Shown: piece by piece, positions 22,591 to 30,138 of the stretch | How positions within the stretch are numbered: position 1 is the first letter of the stretch | Layout of the letters: the number at the start of each line of letters is the position of its first letter | Program-made: the position numbers and the translations under genes | The notes under the pieces: model-generated | What the model was told of the DNA's origin: nothing | Databases searched by the model: none | Seen by the model: the letters and a program-made list of their open reading frames with translations, nothing else | Assembly: GCA_963853835.1 (NCBI GenBank) | Contig: OY970825.1 | Location: forward strand, 82,731,942-82,795,941 | Origin: Calendula officinalis | Lineage: Eukaryota; Streptophyta; Magnoliopsida; Asterales; Asteraceae | Length of the DNA stretch: 64,000 nt | Direction: 5' to 3'

Positions 22591-23964
22591 TTATTCTAAG
22601 AGTTGGTTCCTATTTCTTTGGTTTCCCCTTTTTAGAATTTTGGGTATATTTTCTGCATCATATTTAGGAGAATCATTTGGACTTTGAGCTGTGTGAAAAC
22701 TTGTATCAATTGATTTTGGTGATTCAGTTTGAGATATTGTAAATTCAATTGATTGATCATCATCAGAAGAATCATTTGATTCAGATGTTTCAGTATTAGA
22801 TTCAGTTTGCTTTTCAGTTTTTAATTCATTAATGATTCTTTCTGAACTGTTTTTAAGTGGTGGAATGATTTTATATGGAGGTGGTACAGCATGATATCCC
22901 ACCCCATGAACAACTTTTTCTGTAGTTTGATTATTAGTTAATTCATCAAGAATTTTAGTGCTTCTTTCAAACTTTTTAATTGTTAATTTATTTTGTTCAA
23001 TTTCAAGCTGACATTCTTCTAATTTACTTGTTAGTTCTTTATTTTTTGTTTCATAAAACTTTTTCTCATCCACAGCCTGAAGCAATTCTTCCTTTATCCT
23101 TTGATCAATCATCTGGTACACCTTTATTTGATGTTCTTGATCAGCAATCACACTATCAAACTCATGATTTCTTCTCACTGCTTTTGCTAAATCTTCATTT
23201 AATTTAGTGTTTTCTTTTTCTAAGTTTTTAACAATTTTAGCACATTCAGAAGTACAAGGTTTAGGTTTTACCTCAGTTTTGGTGTCAGTAAAGGCCATGA
23301 GAGCTTGATTTTGAGCATGCTCTTCTGCTTGGAAGCTCCAATCATAGCCTTGTCCTTGTTGTGATACAAGGGCAGTTGATTTTGATCTTTTGTCTGTCTG
23401 AGGACATTCTTTTGCAAAGTGACCAAGGTTGTTACAGTTGTAACATTTGACTTTAGTTTTGTCAAATCCAGCTTTGTCACCTTTGTTGAAGTTGAGGCTT
23501 GTCCTACCAGTTCTCTTTAAGAATCTTTTTGTCCTTAGGCTCAGCATAGCCATCTGCCATTTAAGATCCATCTCCTCAAGATCATCTGGGTTCAATTGTT
23601 CCAAGTCATCACTAATCAATGCAGTATGCACATGACTAGTGAAGAAGGATTCTCTTGCAGTATCTTCAGAATCTGCAGCCTTTCCTATAGAGGTTTCCTG
23701 ACCTTGACCTGTACTAGAGACAAATGCAGCATTATTAGAAGAAATAGAAGGGTTCTTTTGGTTTACCTCAGTTTCAAATACTCTGAGATCATTGTAGAGT
23801 TCATCCAACTCCTTTTCTTCTAAAGCATCTCTTTGTCTATATACCACTGTATACATGGCCCATTCTTCACTAAGAGATCTTAGGAACTTCATGTTGACAT
23901 CTTCTTGATCCATCTTAACCCCAACCTGGTTAAGTTCACCAATTAGCTTGTTGAATCTGTCAAC
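22591..23964 (-). CDS. Copia gag, N-terminally truncated
   Basis: The frame is open from 23964 (a stop, TGA, precedes it at the junction); the first ATG is at 23913, giving 440 residues. The start lies in the middle of a UBN2/copia gag domain: DRFNKLIGELNQVG precedes the ATG and MKFLRSLSEEW follows it. This is consistent with loss of the N-terminal half. A CCHC zinc knuckle CYNCNNLGHFAKEC lies near residue 160. A long Glu/Lys/Asn coiled-coil-like region (EKENTKLNEDLAKAV onward) comes next, then an acidic Ser-rich tail (ESNDSSDDDQS). The gag stop at 22591 lies before the second knuckle. Confidence 0.85.
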   Translation of the reverse strand, partial: VDRFNKLIGELNQVGVKMDQEDVNMKFLRSLSEEWAMYTVVYRQRDALEEKELDELYNDLRVFETEVNQKNPSISSNNAAFVSSTGQGQETSIGKAADSEDTARESFFTSHVHTALISDDLEQLNPDDLEEMDLKWQMAMLSLRTKRFLKRTGRTSLNFNKGDKAGFDKTKVKCYNCNNLGHFAKECPQTDKRSKSTALVSQQGQGYDWSFQAEEHAQNQALMAFTDTKTEVKPKPCTSECAKIVKNLEKENTKLNEDLAKAVRRNHEFDSVIADQEHQIKVYQMIDQRIKEELLQAVDEKKFYETKNKELTSKLEECQLEIEQNKLTIKKFERSTKILDELTNNQTTEKVVHGVGYHAVPPPYKIIPPLKNSSERIINELKTEKQTESNTETSESNDSSDDDQSIEFTISQTESPKSIDTSFHTAQSPNDSPKYDAENIPKILKRGNQRNRNQLLE

Positions 23965-23997
23965 TCAATAATATATTATTTATTTACTTAAGTGTTT

Positions 23998-24262
23998 TAC
24001 TACTGGTATTTCTGTATTACTGGTGTGTAGGAATGTACACAAAATACTACTGGTAGTCAAATACTACTGGTATGTATTAGGTTTACACAAATACTACTGG
24101 TAAGTCAGTTTTACTGGTATTCACATATACTACTGGTCTTGTGTGTTAGTAGTTACTACTGATGTCTATAGTTACTACTGATGTCAAAATCCTTAGTCAC
24201 TACTGATGTTAGTCGATACTACTGACGTTTTACTACTGATATCTTATTTACTACTGGTCTTT
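23998..24262 (+). repeat. TACTACTG(G/A)T motif array in the element leader
   Basis: More than a dozen copies of ACTACTGGT, ACTACTGAT or close variants are irregularly spaced (about 10-35 bp) in non-coding DNA upstream of the ORF. The left half carries mainly the GGT form and the right half mainly GAT. The same motif marks the LTR at 27949-28568, the solo LTR at 9439, the linkers of the minus-strand copia and the ORF at 26256-26430. Confidence 0.85.
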
Positions 24263-24494
24263 CAGAAACACAATTACCAAACTAACCCCCATGAAAATAA
24301 CCGTTATATTATGATTCGAAGGACATTTTAGTAGTTTTGCAGGTTAAATCGAAAGATATTAAAGGCGGCAGTCGATTAGTTTAGCATTATCTTCACTTCG
24401 ATTTGCTAAATCCTCTCGATAAACCCTAGCTTACGATCAAAAACCCTTCGTCAATAACAAAATTCACTCCTGTTCTTCACAAAATTCAACAAAA

Positions 24495-25364
24495 ATGGCA
24501 ACTCTAAAATCTTTGAATGTTCAAACCGATCTTAAATATTCAGAATTTCACAACATGTGTGCCTTCCTAAAGAATCCCGACGGCACAAAAGATTTTCGTC
24601 CAATCGTAAAGTTCTTGAAAAATTCTTATATACAGTTCGCTCTAACTGTCAAACCAAAATCATATCAACAGCACTTGGTGGATTTCTGGACCAATGCTGA
24701 GCAAACGGAAGGAACAACCGCATCAATGATCAAATCACAAGTAGATGGCAAGCATATCACAGTAACAGAGCAATCAATCAGACACCATCTACAACTTCAC
24801 GATGATTCAGGTATGTCTACTCTTCCTAAGGAATACATTGCTGAAATTTTACAAAAAATGGGTTATGAGGGAAGACTCAATATAGTCACCTTTCAAAAGG
24901 GTCTTCTCTCCCCACAATGGAAATTCTTAGTACATACTATTCAGCATTGTATTTCTCCAAAAAGAAGTACTTGGAATGAGTTTAATAAGGCAATAGCCTC
25001 TGCTGTTGTCTGTTTATCCACAGACCAAGTATTTAATTTTTCTCAAATGATTTTTGAAGGTATGTTGGGAAATCTCAGTTCTACTAAATTTTTAATGTAT
25101 CCCAGATTTCTACAACATATCATAAACTGTGAATTACAAAACTTGTCAACTCCTAAAAACATTTTCATACTACCAGAGTTGAACAAGAAAGTTTTCTCAA
25201 ATATGAGAAAACAATTTAAATTTTCGGGCAAGGAAACCCCTTTGTTTCCTAACATGATCAATGATCAACCTCAAATTGGAGAGGGTTCAACCATTGCTAC
25301 AACCCAAGTTGAACCTCAACCACTCCATCACCCCCAAATACAGCCCAAACACCACCCCAACTAG
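24495..25364 (+). CDS. Retrotransposon downstream ORF, N-terminal part ('xylulose kinase-1'-like family)
   Basis: A 289-residue frame beginning MATLKSLNVQTDLKYSEFHNM. It has the family's order of blocks: FLKNSYIQFALTV, VDFWTNAEQ, VDGKHITVTEQSIRHHLQL, MGYEGRLNIVTFQKGLLSPQ, WKFLVHTIQHCIS, TWNEFNKAIASAVVCLS, FLMYPRFLQ. Such proteins are abundant in Asteraceae genomes beside copia pol genes and are often named 'xylulose kinase-1'. I see no kinase motif, and that name appears unfounded. The biochemical role is unknown; the position resembles the env-like ORF of Sireviruses. A TAG at 25362-25364 ends the frame, while a second frame is already open from at least 25325, which indicates a one-base-type frameshift in a C-rich run. 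Confidence 0.75.
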   Translation: MATLKSLNVQTDLKYSEFHNMCAFLKNPDGTKDFRPIVKFLKNSYIQFALTVKPKSYQQHLVDFWTNAEQTEGTTASMIKSQVDGKHITVTEQSIRHHLQLHDDSGMSTLPKEYIAEILQKMGYEGRLNIVTFQKGLLSPQWKFLVHTIQHCISPKRSTWNEFNKAIASAVVCLSTDQVFNFSQMIFEGMLGNLSSTKFLMYPRFLQHIINCELQNLSTPKNIFILPELNKKVFSNMRKQFKFSGKETPLFPNMINDQPQIGEGSTIATTQVEPQPLHHPQIQPKHHPN

Positions 25365-27916
25365 CCACTCAATCACCAGCCCAAACAGAAGTCCTGAATG
25401 TGTCCCAGGAACTTGATTTAAATCTGCAGAGTGCTACTCTTCACTCTGTGGAAGACCTACCAGATAAAACCAAAAATATTTCCACACTTTACAAAAGAAA
25501 GAAATCTTTAAAGGACACCAGGGGACACATTGAGTCAAACCCCAGGCTCCAAGAATTGTCCTCCAAGGAGGAGAGAGGACATGAGGCGAGGGCTTTCACT
25601 ACTGATGCCCCAAAGGTGGGTGCACAGGACAGTGAAAACATAATTAGGACCCAGACCTCGGCAACTTTGAGTGATGACTCATTTGAGGAGTTACTCAAAG
25701 GACCCCGGTGCCAAGAAACCACAAGGGGGGGCATCTCTGCTTCTTCTAGGAAGAAGAGGATGTCTAAAAGACCCATTTCATCACCAAGAAGTGATGAGGG
25801 CAGATCTATTGATTTGACGGATAGGATGGAAAACCTCAAAGCCAATGTACCTGTTAGTGAGCCCGATGATCTTGCTAGATGGAGTGAGGGCAGTATTAAA
25901 ATCCAACAATTGACGGAAAAAGTGGATTCTCTTGAATCCACAGTACAAAATTGTCTTGAATATCTCACAAACCAAGGAAAAACGATGGCTGCAATGAAAA
26001 GGCATGTCAATACCATCAACAAAAGAATGAGATTCTATGAGCACATGCTTCATCAACAAACCAAAATCATCAGAAAATTGAAGAAAAAGATTGATGATAG
26101 TGAGGCTCCACCAGTTGAGCTCACTAAGGGGGAGAAGGACAACATACAAACTATGATTGATGAATCAATTGCAGCAGCAGCATCTTCTCTCCTAAATTTA
26201 AAAGAAACAGAAGTTGATGAAGGCCCAGAAATGATGGTTACTGAAGATGAGCCTGTTACTACTGCTACAATGGAAGAACAAGTTGAAAAAGAAATACCAG
26301 TAGTAATCCCTACTACTGATATTATAGCAGTAGTAAATGAAGAAGAGGAATTGAAAGCACCAAATACTACTGATGCCCTATCAGTAGTAACTCCTGAAGT
26401 CACACCAGTAGTAACCACTCTAGTTACTACTGAAGAGGAAGAATTACAGCTACCAGAGCTAATCGAAAGAGAAAAATTTGAAATCATCACCAAACCACCT
26501 ACTCCTGATCAACCACTTATCATACCTGACATTGATGATAATGTGAATTGGTTTGAGGTTGATGAGTGCTCACTTCCTCCACATCCAAAAATTCTGCAAC
26601 AAAATGAACTTAGGTTATTTTCTCCTTCTATAGTAATCAATGGTGTGCCTGACATGAAATATATTCCACCTCCACCTTCAGCTCATATTAGAAAGGGAAA
26701 AGAAGTATATGATGAGGATTACCCTAACAGAGCATTAGGTCACCACATGGTGAATAAAATTAATCATGTCAGATCAGAGAAACAATCAAGATGGAGGATA
26801 AAACAGAGAAAATTGTTGGAGAAAGTAGAGATGTATCAAGCACTTGAGGAAAAGAAAAAGAAAGCTCAAACTGCAACTCCTGTTCAAATACCTGCTCAAA
26901 TCAAAGATGTTCAGATAGAAGCCCAAGAAGCAGAATTCAAAAGGCTCAGAAAAGTAGAAGAAGAACACATACAATGCCTTGAATATTTGGTATCTGAATG
27001 CAAGAAAACAAAGAGTGAATTGACAGATGATGTGTTTGAACAGAAGGCTAATATGATTGAATATCTGAAGACAAAAGGGCACAGTGCAAAATCTTTTGGA
27101 AGAATGAAGATGATAACTATAATTGAAAAGTATTGCACTGCTAAGAAGAAAGACTTGGCTGAACAAGAAGCTGAAGAAACAAAGAAAGCCAAGGTATTAA
27201 TACCAATCAGTCCAAAATCAATCAAGCAAGATAGTATCTCAACTACTGGTGAGCCATCAACAAAGAAAAGAAAGATGGTCTCTCAAGAACAAAGTGCTCA
27301 AAAGAAGTCAAAAACAGAGCAAGTAATTCCAGTTCTTGATCTACCAGTTGCTCCCCTACAAAACAATCCTATCATAAACTGGAGAATTTTGAATAATAAT
27401 GTGATAGAGATCATAAGGGAAGACAAAGTTGTACAGAGATTCACTGCATGGTTACCATTGATCATGTCATGTTCAAGAAGTGATGTTATTAAATTACTGA
27501 TCATTGGAAAACCAAGAATGAGAAAGAAATCATGGAAAGAATCTGGAGCTGGATACTTAACAACTATGATAGATGCTGCATTTTATCCAGATAACTATCC
27601 AGAACAATTTACTAGTGAAGGAAATGTATATCATTGGAATGTAATTCCATCTGCTCAAATGTACTTCTTTGAGAAATCTGGAAAAATATGTGAATTGTAC
27701 TTATATGAAAAGGAATATCCTCACTCCGAGAAGACAATGTATCAGATATTCACAAATACCATGATGAAACCCTATGATGCCGTAATGTTCCAAAACAAAC
27801 TGAATTACTTTACAAAGAGGAACAGCAAATATATTATTGAACAAAGGCTTCAACAGAATCAAAGAACTCTTGAGAAAAGAAGAAGAGAACAAGAAGAGCA
27901 AAAGAAACTTGATTGA
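25325..27916 (+). CDS. Retrotransposon downstream ORF, C-terminal part
   Basis: This is the continuation of the preceding ORF in another frame. It is open before its first ATG, so it has no start of its own. It begins Pro/Gln/Thr-rich, has basic patches (KRKKSLK, SRKKRMSKRP) and a coiled-coil-like run (IQQLTEKVDSLESTV, MKRHVNTINKRMRFYEHML). An acidic, Thr/Val-rich segment built on the TACTACTGAT motif follows (PVVIPTTDIIAVVNEEEE). A second Lys/Glu-rich helical part and a conserved globular C-terminal block (WRILNNNVIEIIREDKVVQRF) come next, and the tail is QRTLEKRRREQEEQKKLD. The stop lies just before the polypurine tract. No enzymatic motif was recognised. A structural or env-like role is only a positional inference. 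Confidence 0.65.
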   Translation, partial: PSPPNTAQTPPQLATQSPAQTEVLNVSQELDLNLQSATLHSVEDLPDKTKNISTLYKRKKSLKDTRGHIESNPRLQELSSKEERGHEARAFTTDAPKVGAQDSENIIRTQTSATLSDDSFEELLKGPRCQETTRGGISASSRKKRMSKRPISSPRSDEGRSIDLTDRMENLKANVPVSEPDDLARWSEGSIKIQQLTEKVDSLESTVQNCLEYLTNQGKTMAAMKRHVNTINKRMRFYEHMLHQQTKIIRKLKKKIDDSEAPPVELTKGEKDNIQTMIDESIAAAASSLLNLKETEVDEGPEMMVTEDEPVTTATMEEQVEKEIPVVIPTTDIIAVVNEEEELKAPNTTDALSVVTPEVTPVVTTLVTTEEEELQLPELIEREKFEIITKPPTPDQPLIIPDIDDNVNWFEVDECSLPPHPKILQQNELRLFSPSIVINGVPDMKYIPPPPSAHIRKGKEVYDEDYPNRALGHHMVNKINHVRSEKQSRWRIKQRKLLEKVEMYQALEEKKKKAQTATPVQIPAQIKDVQIEAQEAEFKRLRKVEEEHIQCLEYLVSECKKTKSELTDDVFEQKANMIEYLKTKGHSAKSFGRMKMITIIEKYCTAKKKDLAEQEAEETKKAKVLIPISPKSIKQDSISTTGEPSTKKRKMVSQEQSAQKKSKTEQVIPVLDLPVAPLQNNPIINWRILNNNVIEIIREDKVVQRFTAWLPLIMSCSRSDVIKLLIIGKPRMRKKSWKESGAGYLTTMIDAAFYPDNYPEQFTSEGNVYHWNVIPSAQMYFFEKSGKICELYLYEKEYPHSEKTMYQIFTNTMMKPYDAVMFQNKLNYFTKRNSKYIIEQRLQQNQRTLEKRRREQEEQKKLD

Positions 27917-27934
27917 TTAAAAGATAATCAATAA

Positions 27935-27948
27935 GTTTAGGGGGAGAT
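27935..27948 (+). other. Polypurine tract
   Basis: TTTAGGGGGAGAT sits directly in front of the TGTTAG of the LTR, the normal plus-strand priming site. It fixes the orientation of this element as plus, opposite to the neighbouring gag-pol. Confidence 0.85.
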
Positions 27949-28568
27949 TGTTAGAGCAAAACACAGATCAACTTGATACTGATGCTGCAGTTGGTACTGA
28001 CAATAATTAGTACTGATGGGGCAGAACATGTTACTACTGAAGAAGTTGATATTGGTGTATACTATAACTAAGTTACTACTGATCATGCAAAGATTGAAGA
28101 TACTACTAATCTTAGTAGTTACTACTGACGATGGTTTCTGGACTTACTACTGATCACCAGACTTACTACTGATGTTACATATTTACTACTGGTGATGAGT
28201 TTTACTACTGATACGCGTTTTTGAAGAATATCAAGTCCGAGATCTTCGTAGAGATAGTTATAGAATGTAAATAAATGTATATCTTTTATTATTCGATGTA
28301 AAGCAAGTCCTAGAATAACTAGGGTAAAATAGTTTAGCTTCAAGGACTATTATAAATAGTTCCTTACGAATTGTAAACGTACGTGTGTATTGTTAACTCA
28401 ATAATATACATTGAAGCTTTTTGTGAAACTGTGTCCTTAATACTTTCGCATATTATTTACAGTTCATCGTTCTTAATTAGATTGATATAGTGTTGATCCG
28501 CTGCAACTTCTATATTCAATTAGATCTAAAGTGTTTATTAACTTGTCTATAGTTAATCGATCCTAACA
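27949..28568 (+). repeat. 3' LTR of the plus-strand element
   Basis: 620 bp bounded by TGTTAG and CTAACA, a perfect 6-bp inverted terminus. The first third holds repeated TACTACTG(A/G)T motifs (28020-28215). A TATA-like CTATTATAAATAGTTCC lies at 28347-28363. No matching 5' LTR is present in the window, but the solo LTR at 9439 is a clear relative. The five bases after the end are GTAAT. No partner duplication was found, as expected if the 5' side is lost. Confidence 0.85.
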
Positions 28569-29220
28569 GTAATTTTGTGCGCTATTGAATTAGTATCGGC
28601 TCAAGTATTCGGGTTGCTAAATTGTTTTTTACTGCTTGTACTTTTCAGAGGTAGTTTGGGAAATTATGGAGATGCAATGTGGTTAATCTTGTCTTTTGAG
28701 TTTCAGTTTACAAAATTATTATATCTTTCTAGTACTCTCTTTGTTACTACTTCATTCTTCTACTCACCCCAATATATGTAATTCATTAGTTTTATTTCCT
28801 CATATCTTCCTTAAATTTTGATACTTGTTTGATTAAGTGAGTAAGAAAATAAATAGGGACATATACCATTTCTCTATATACAAGTATACTATACTATGCT
28901 TTGGTCATCTTTAGGCACAAATGATATAATCTTTGTTTTTGGATTCTTGTATAAATCTTTGTAAGAACTCAAGCGTCGACTTTACGTGAGTTTTGCGAGT
29001 GTAATGGCCTACAATTTTTTTAGAATTGGTACTTCAAGATTCTATAATTTCTAAGAATTTAGCTAAAAATATAACGATTCAAACATAATATATTCAAAAG
29101 TGTTGTCAGAGAAGTTAAATCAGAAACATTGTTTGACTTACTGTATTCAAAAGGGTCAAATAGGTAACTGTATGACAGTATGAGTGTATTCATGCATACG
29201 TTTCAATAGAATCTCCTCCT

Positions 29221-29380
29221 ACACGAATGAAAAAGATAAAAGTGTTGTCAATGACCTAGGTCATGAGTTCAAGTCTCGTCGTGGATAAATAATGAGGTTT
29301 ATTCTCCATTGGTAGAGAGTTTGAAAAAAGCATACTATCCTTGTGTATGTTACTTTTTAGGCTCGAATTATTTAAAAAAA
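29221..29380 (+). mobile_element. SINE-like retroposon with 16-bp target duplication
   Basis: AATAGAATCTCCTCCT occurs exactly at 29205-29220 and at 29381-29396 and flanks a 160-bp insert that ends in a short A tract (TTTAAAAAAA). Inside, GAGTTCAAGTCTCGTC resembles a polymerase III B box (GGTTCGANTCC). A weak A-box-like segment precedes it (GTTGTCAATGACCTAGG). A long perfect target duplication plus an A tail indicates LINE-dependent retroposition. The tRNA-derived origin rests on the B-box likeness only, and the 5' end may be truncated. Confidence 0.75.
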
Positions 29381-29458
29381 AATAGAATCTCCTCCTTAAC
29401 TATCAAGTTTTTAATATAATAACTTTACATTTAAAAACATTTGTCCACTAAGCATATA

Positions 29459-29723
29459 TTCCCTCCGTCCCAAAAAAACTTCTCATTTAAGTTTGACATA
29501 AGTTTTAAGGTGATAATTAGTGGTGGGGTCATTGGTAAGAATTTTGATTAAAATATAAGATTGGTTTGAAGAGAGAAAGATAATTAGTGGATAGTAAGTG
29601 GTTGGGTCCTTAATAATAATAATATTTTATTATGTGGAGCACATCAAATGTATGAAATGAGAAGTTTTTTGTGGGACAATAATTTGAGGTGAAATGGGAA
29701 TTTTTTTGTGGAACGGATAGAAT
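29459..29723. mobile_element. Degraded Stowaway-like MITE
   Basis: The left end is CCCTCCGTCCCAAAAAAAC and the right end is degraded (GTGGAACGGATAGAAT). The interior (GATAATTAGTGGTGGGGTC, AGATAGTAAGTGG-like, TTTATTATGTGGAGC) is collinear with the MITE at 39317-39580, so both belong to one family. Confidence 0.7.
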
Positions 29724-30015
29724 ACATCATATTTATAAAGTAACATATTAATAACATAATATTTTAAAAATAAAATACTATTCATAAAAATGTTATTATA
29801 AGTAATTGTTTAAATATATAAAATCCTAACCTTAAAAAATAATGAAATATAATGTCGATTTAGGTAATTTACAACCTTTTTAAAAGTCAAAGCTAACAAT
29901 AAATTAATTAAAGATAGTGTTAAAGAGGATATCCGAATCAAAACAGACGATTTAAATTTCAGGTAAACTCGGAGAGGATAATGCGTTGATCCGAGGCATA
30001 ATTCATCGAAAATCC

Positions 30016-30024
30016 TATAAATAA
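30016..30024 (+). promoter_or_regulatory. Putative TATA box of the GDPD gene
   Basis: TATAAATAA lies about 115-120 bp upstream of the start codon, a plausible distance for a plant promoter with a leader of roughly 90 bp. There is no transcript evidence. Confidence 0.4.
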
Positions 30025-30138
30025 TGGATCTTCTTTTTATAAATCTATAATCGAATCAATTTTAAATAAAAAAAACCCCAAAAGGGGTACAGATCAAGAA
30101 CAGTATCATCAAACAGAGACTCAGAGTACATAATCAAC

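Larger units (their letters stand above)
17390..23964 (-). mobile_element. Ty1/copia element, Sirevirus-like, 5'-truncated
   Basis: On the minus strand the order is gag, protease, integrase, reverse transcriptase, RNase H, polypurine tract and 3' LTR, the copia order (integrase before RT). Two CCHC zinc knuckles near the end of gag, the WHIDSGCSRHM protease site and Asn/Ser/Thr-rich linkers suggest the Sirevirus (Maximus/SIRE) lineage. The 5' LTR, primer-binding site and N-terminal half of gag are missing, and the copy ends at 23964, where unrelated sequence begins. Pol carries an in-frame stop between integrase and RT, so the copy cannot be autonomous. Otherwise the domains are well preserved, which suggests a fairly recent insertion. 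Confidence 0.85.
23965..28568 (+). mobile_element. Plus-strand LTR element remnant with a long downstream ORF
   Basis: This segment meets the truncated copia gag head to head at 23964/23965. It contains a motif-rich leader (23998-24262), a two-part ORF (24495-27916), a polypurine tract and a complete 3' LTR (27949-28568). No gag, protease, integrase or RT lies on this strand and no 5' LTR was found. It is either a 5'-deleted copy or a non-autonomous derivative. The ORF family is known to me from the region downstream of pol in Asteraceae copia elements, so the first explanation is favoured. Confidence 0.65.
28569..30138. other. Intergenic region upstream of the GDPD gene
   Basis: No gene seen. 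It contains a SINE-like insertion (29221-29380) and a degraded Stowaway-like MITE (about 29459-29723). The last 150 bp hold the promoter and leader of the GDPD gene, including a TATA box. Confidence 0.6.

Noticed and set aside
25489..27901. Several long minus-strand open frames opposite the retrotransposon ORF
   Set aside because: They are antisense shadows of the plus-strand ORF, with Phe/Ser/Leu-rich compositions that mirror Lys/Glu/Gln codons.
18302..28568. Idea that the whole stretch is one retrotransposon with an antisense ORF
   Set aside because: The two LTRs differ in sequence and point outwards, each with its own polypurine tract, and gag is cut in mid-domain at the junction. Two fragments explain this better.
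9439..28568. Pairing of the 9439 LTR and the 27949 LTR as ends of one 19-kb element
   Set aside because: Two intact host genes (G3BP-like and RIQ-like) lie between them, and the LTRs are too diverged to be partners of one insertion.
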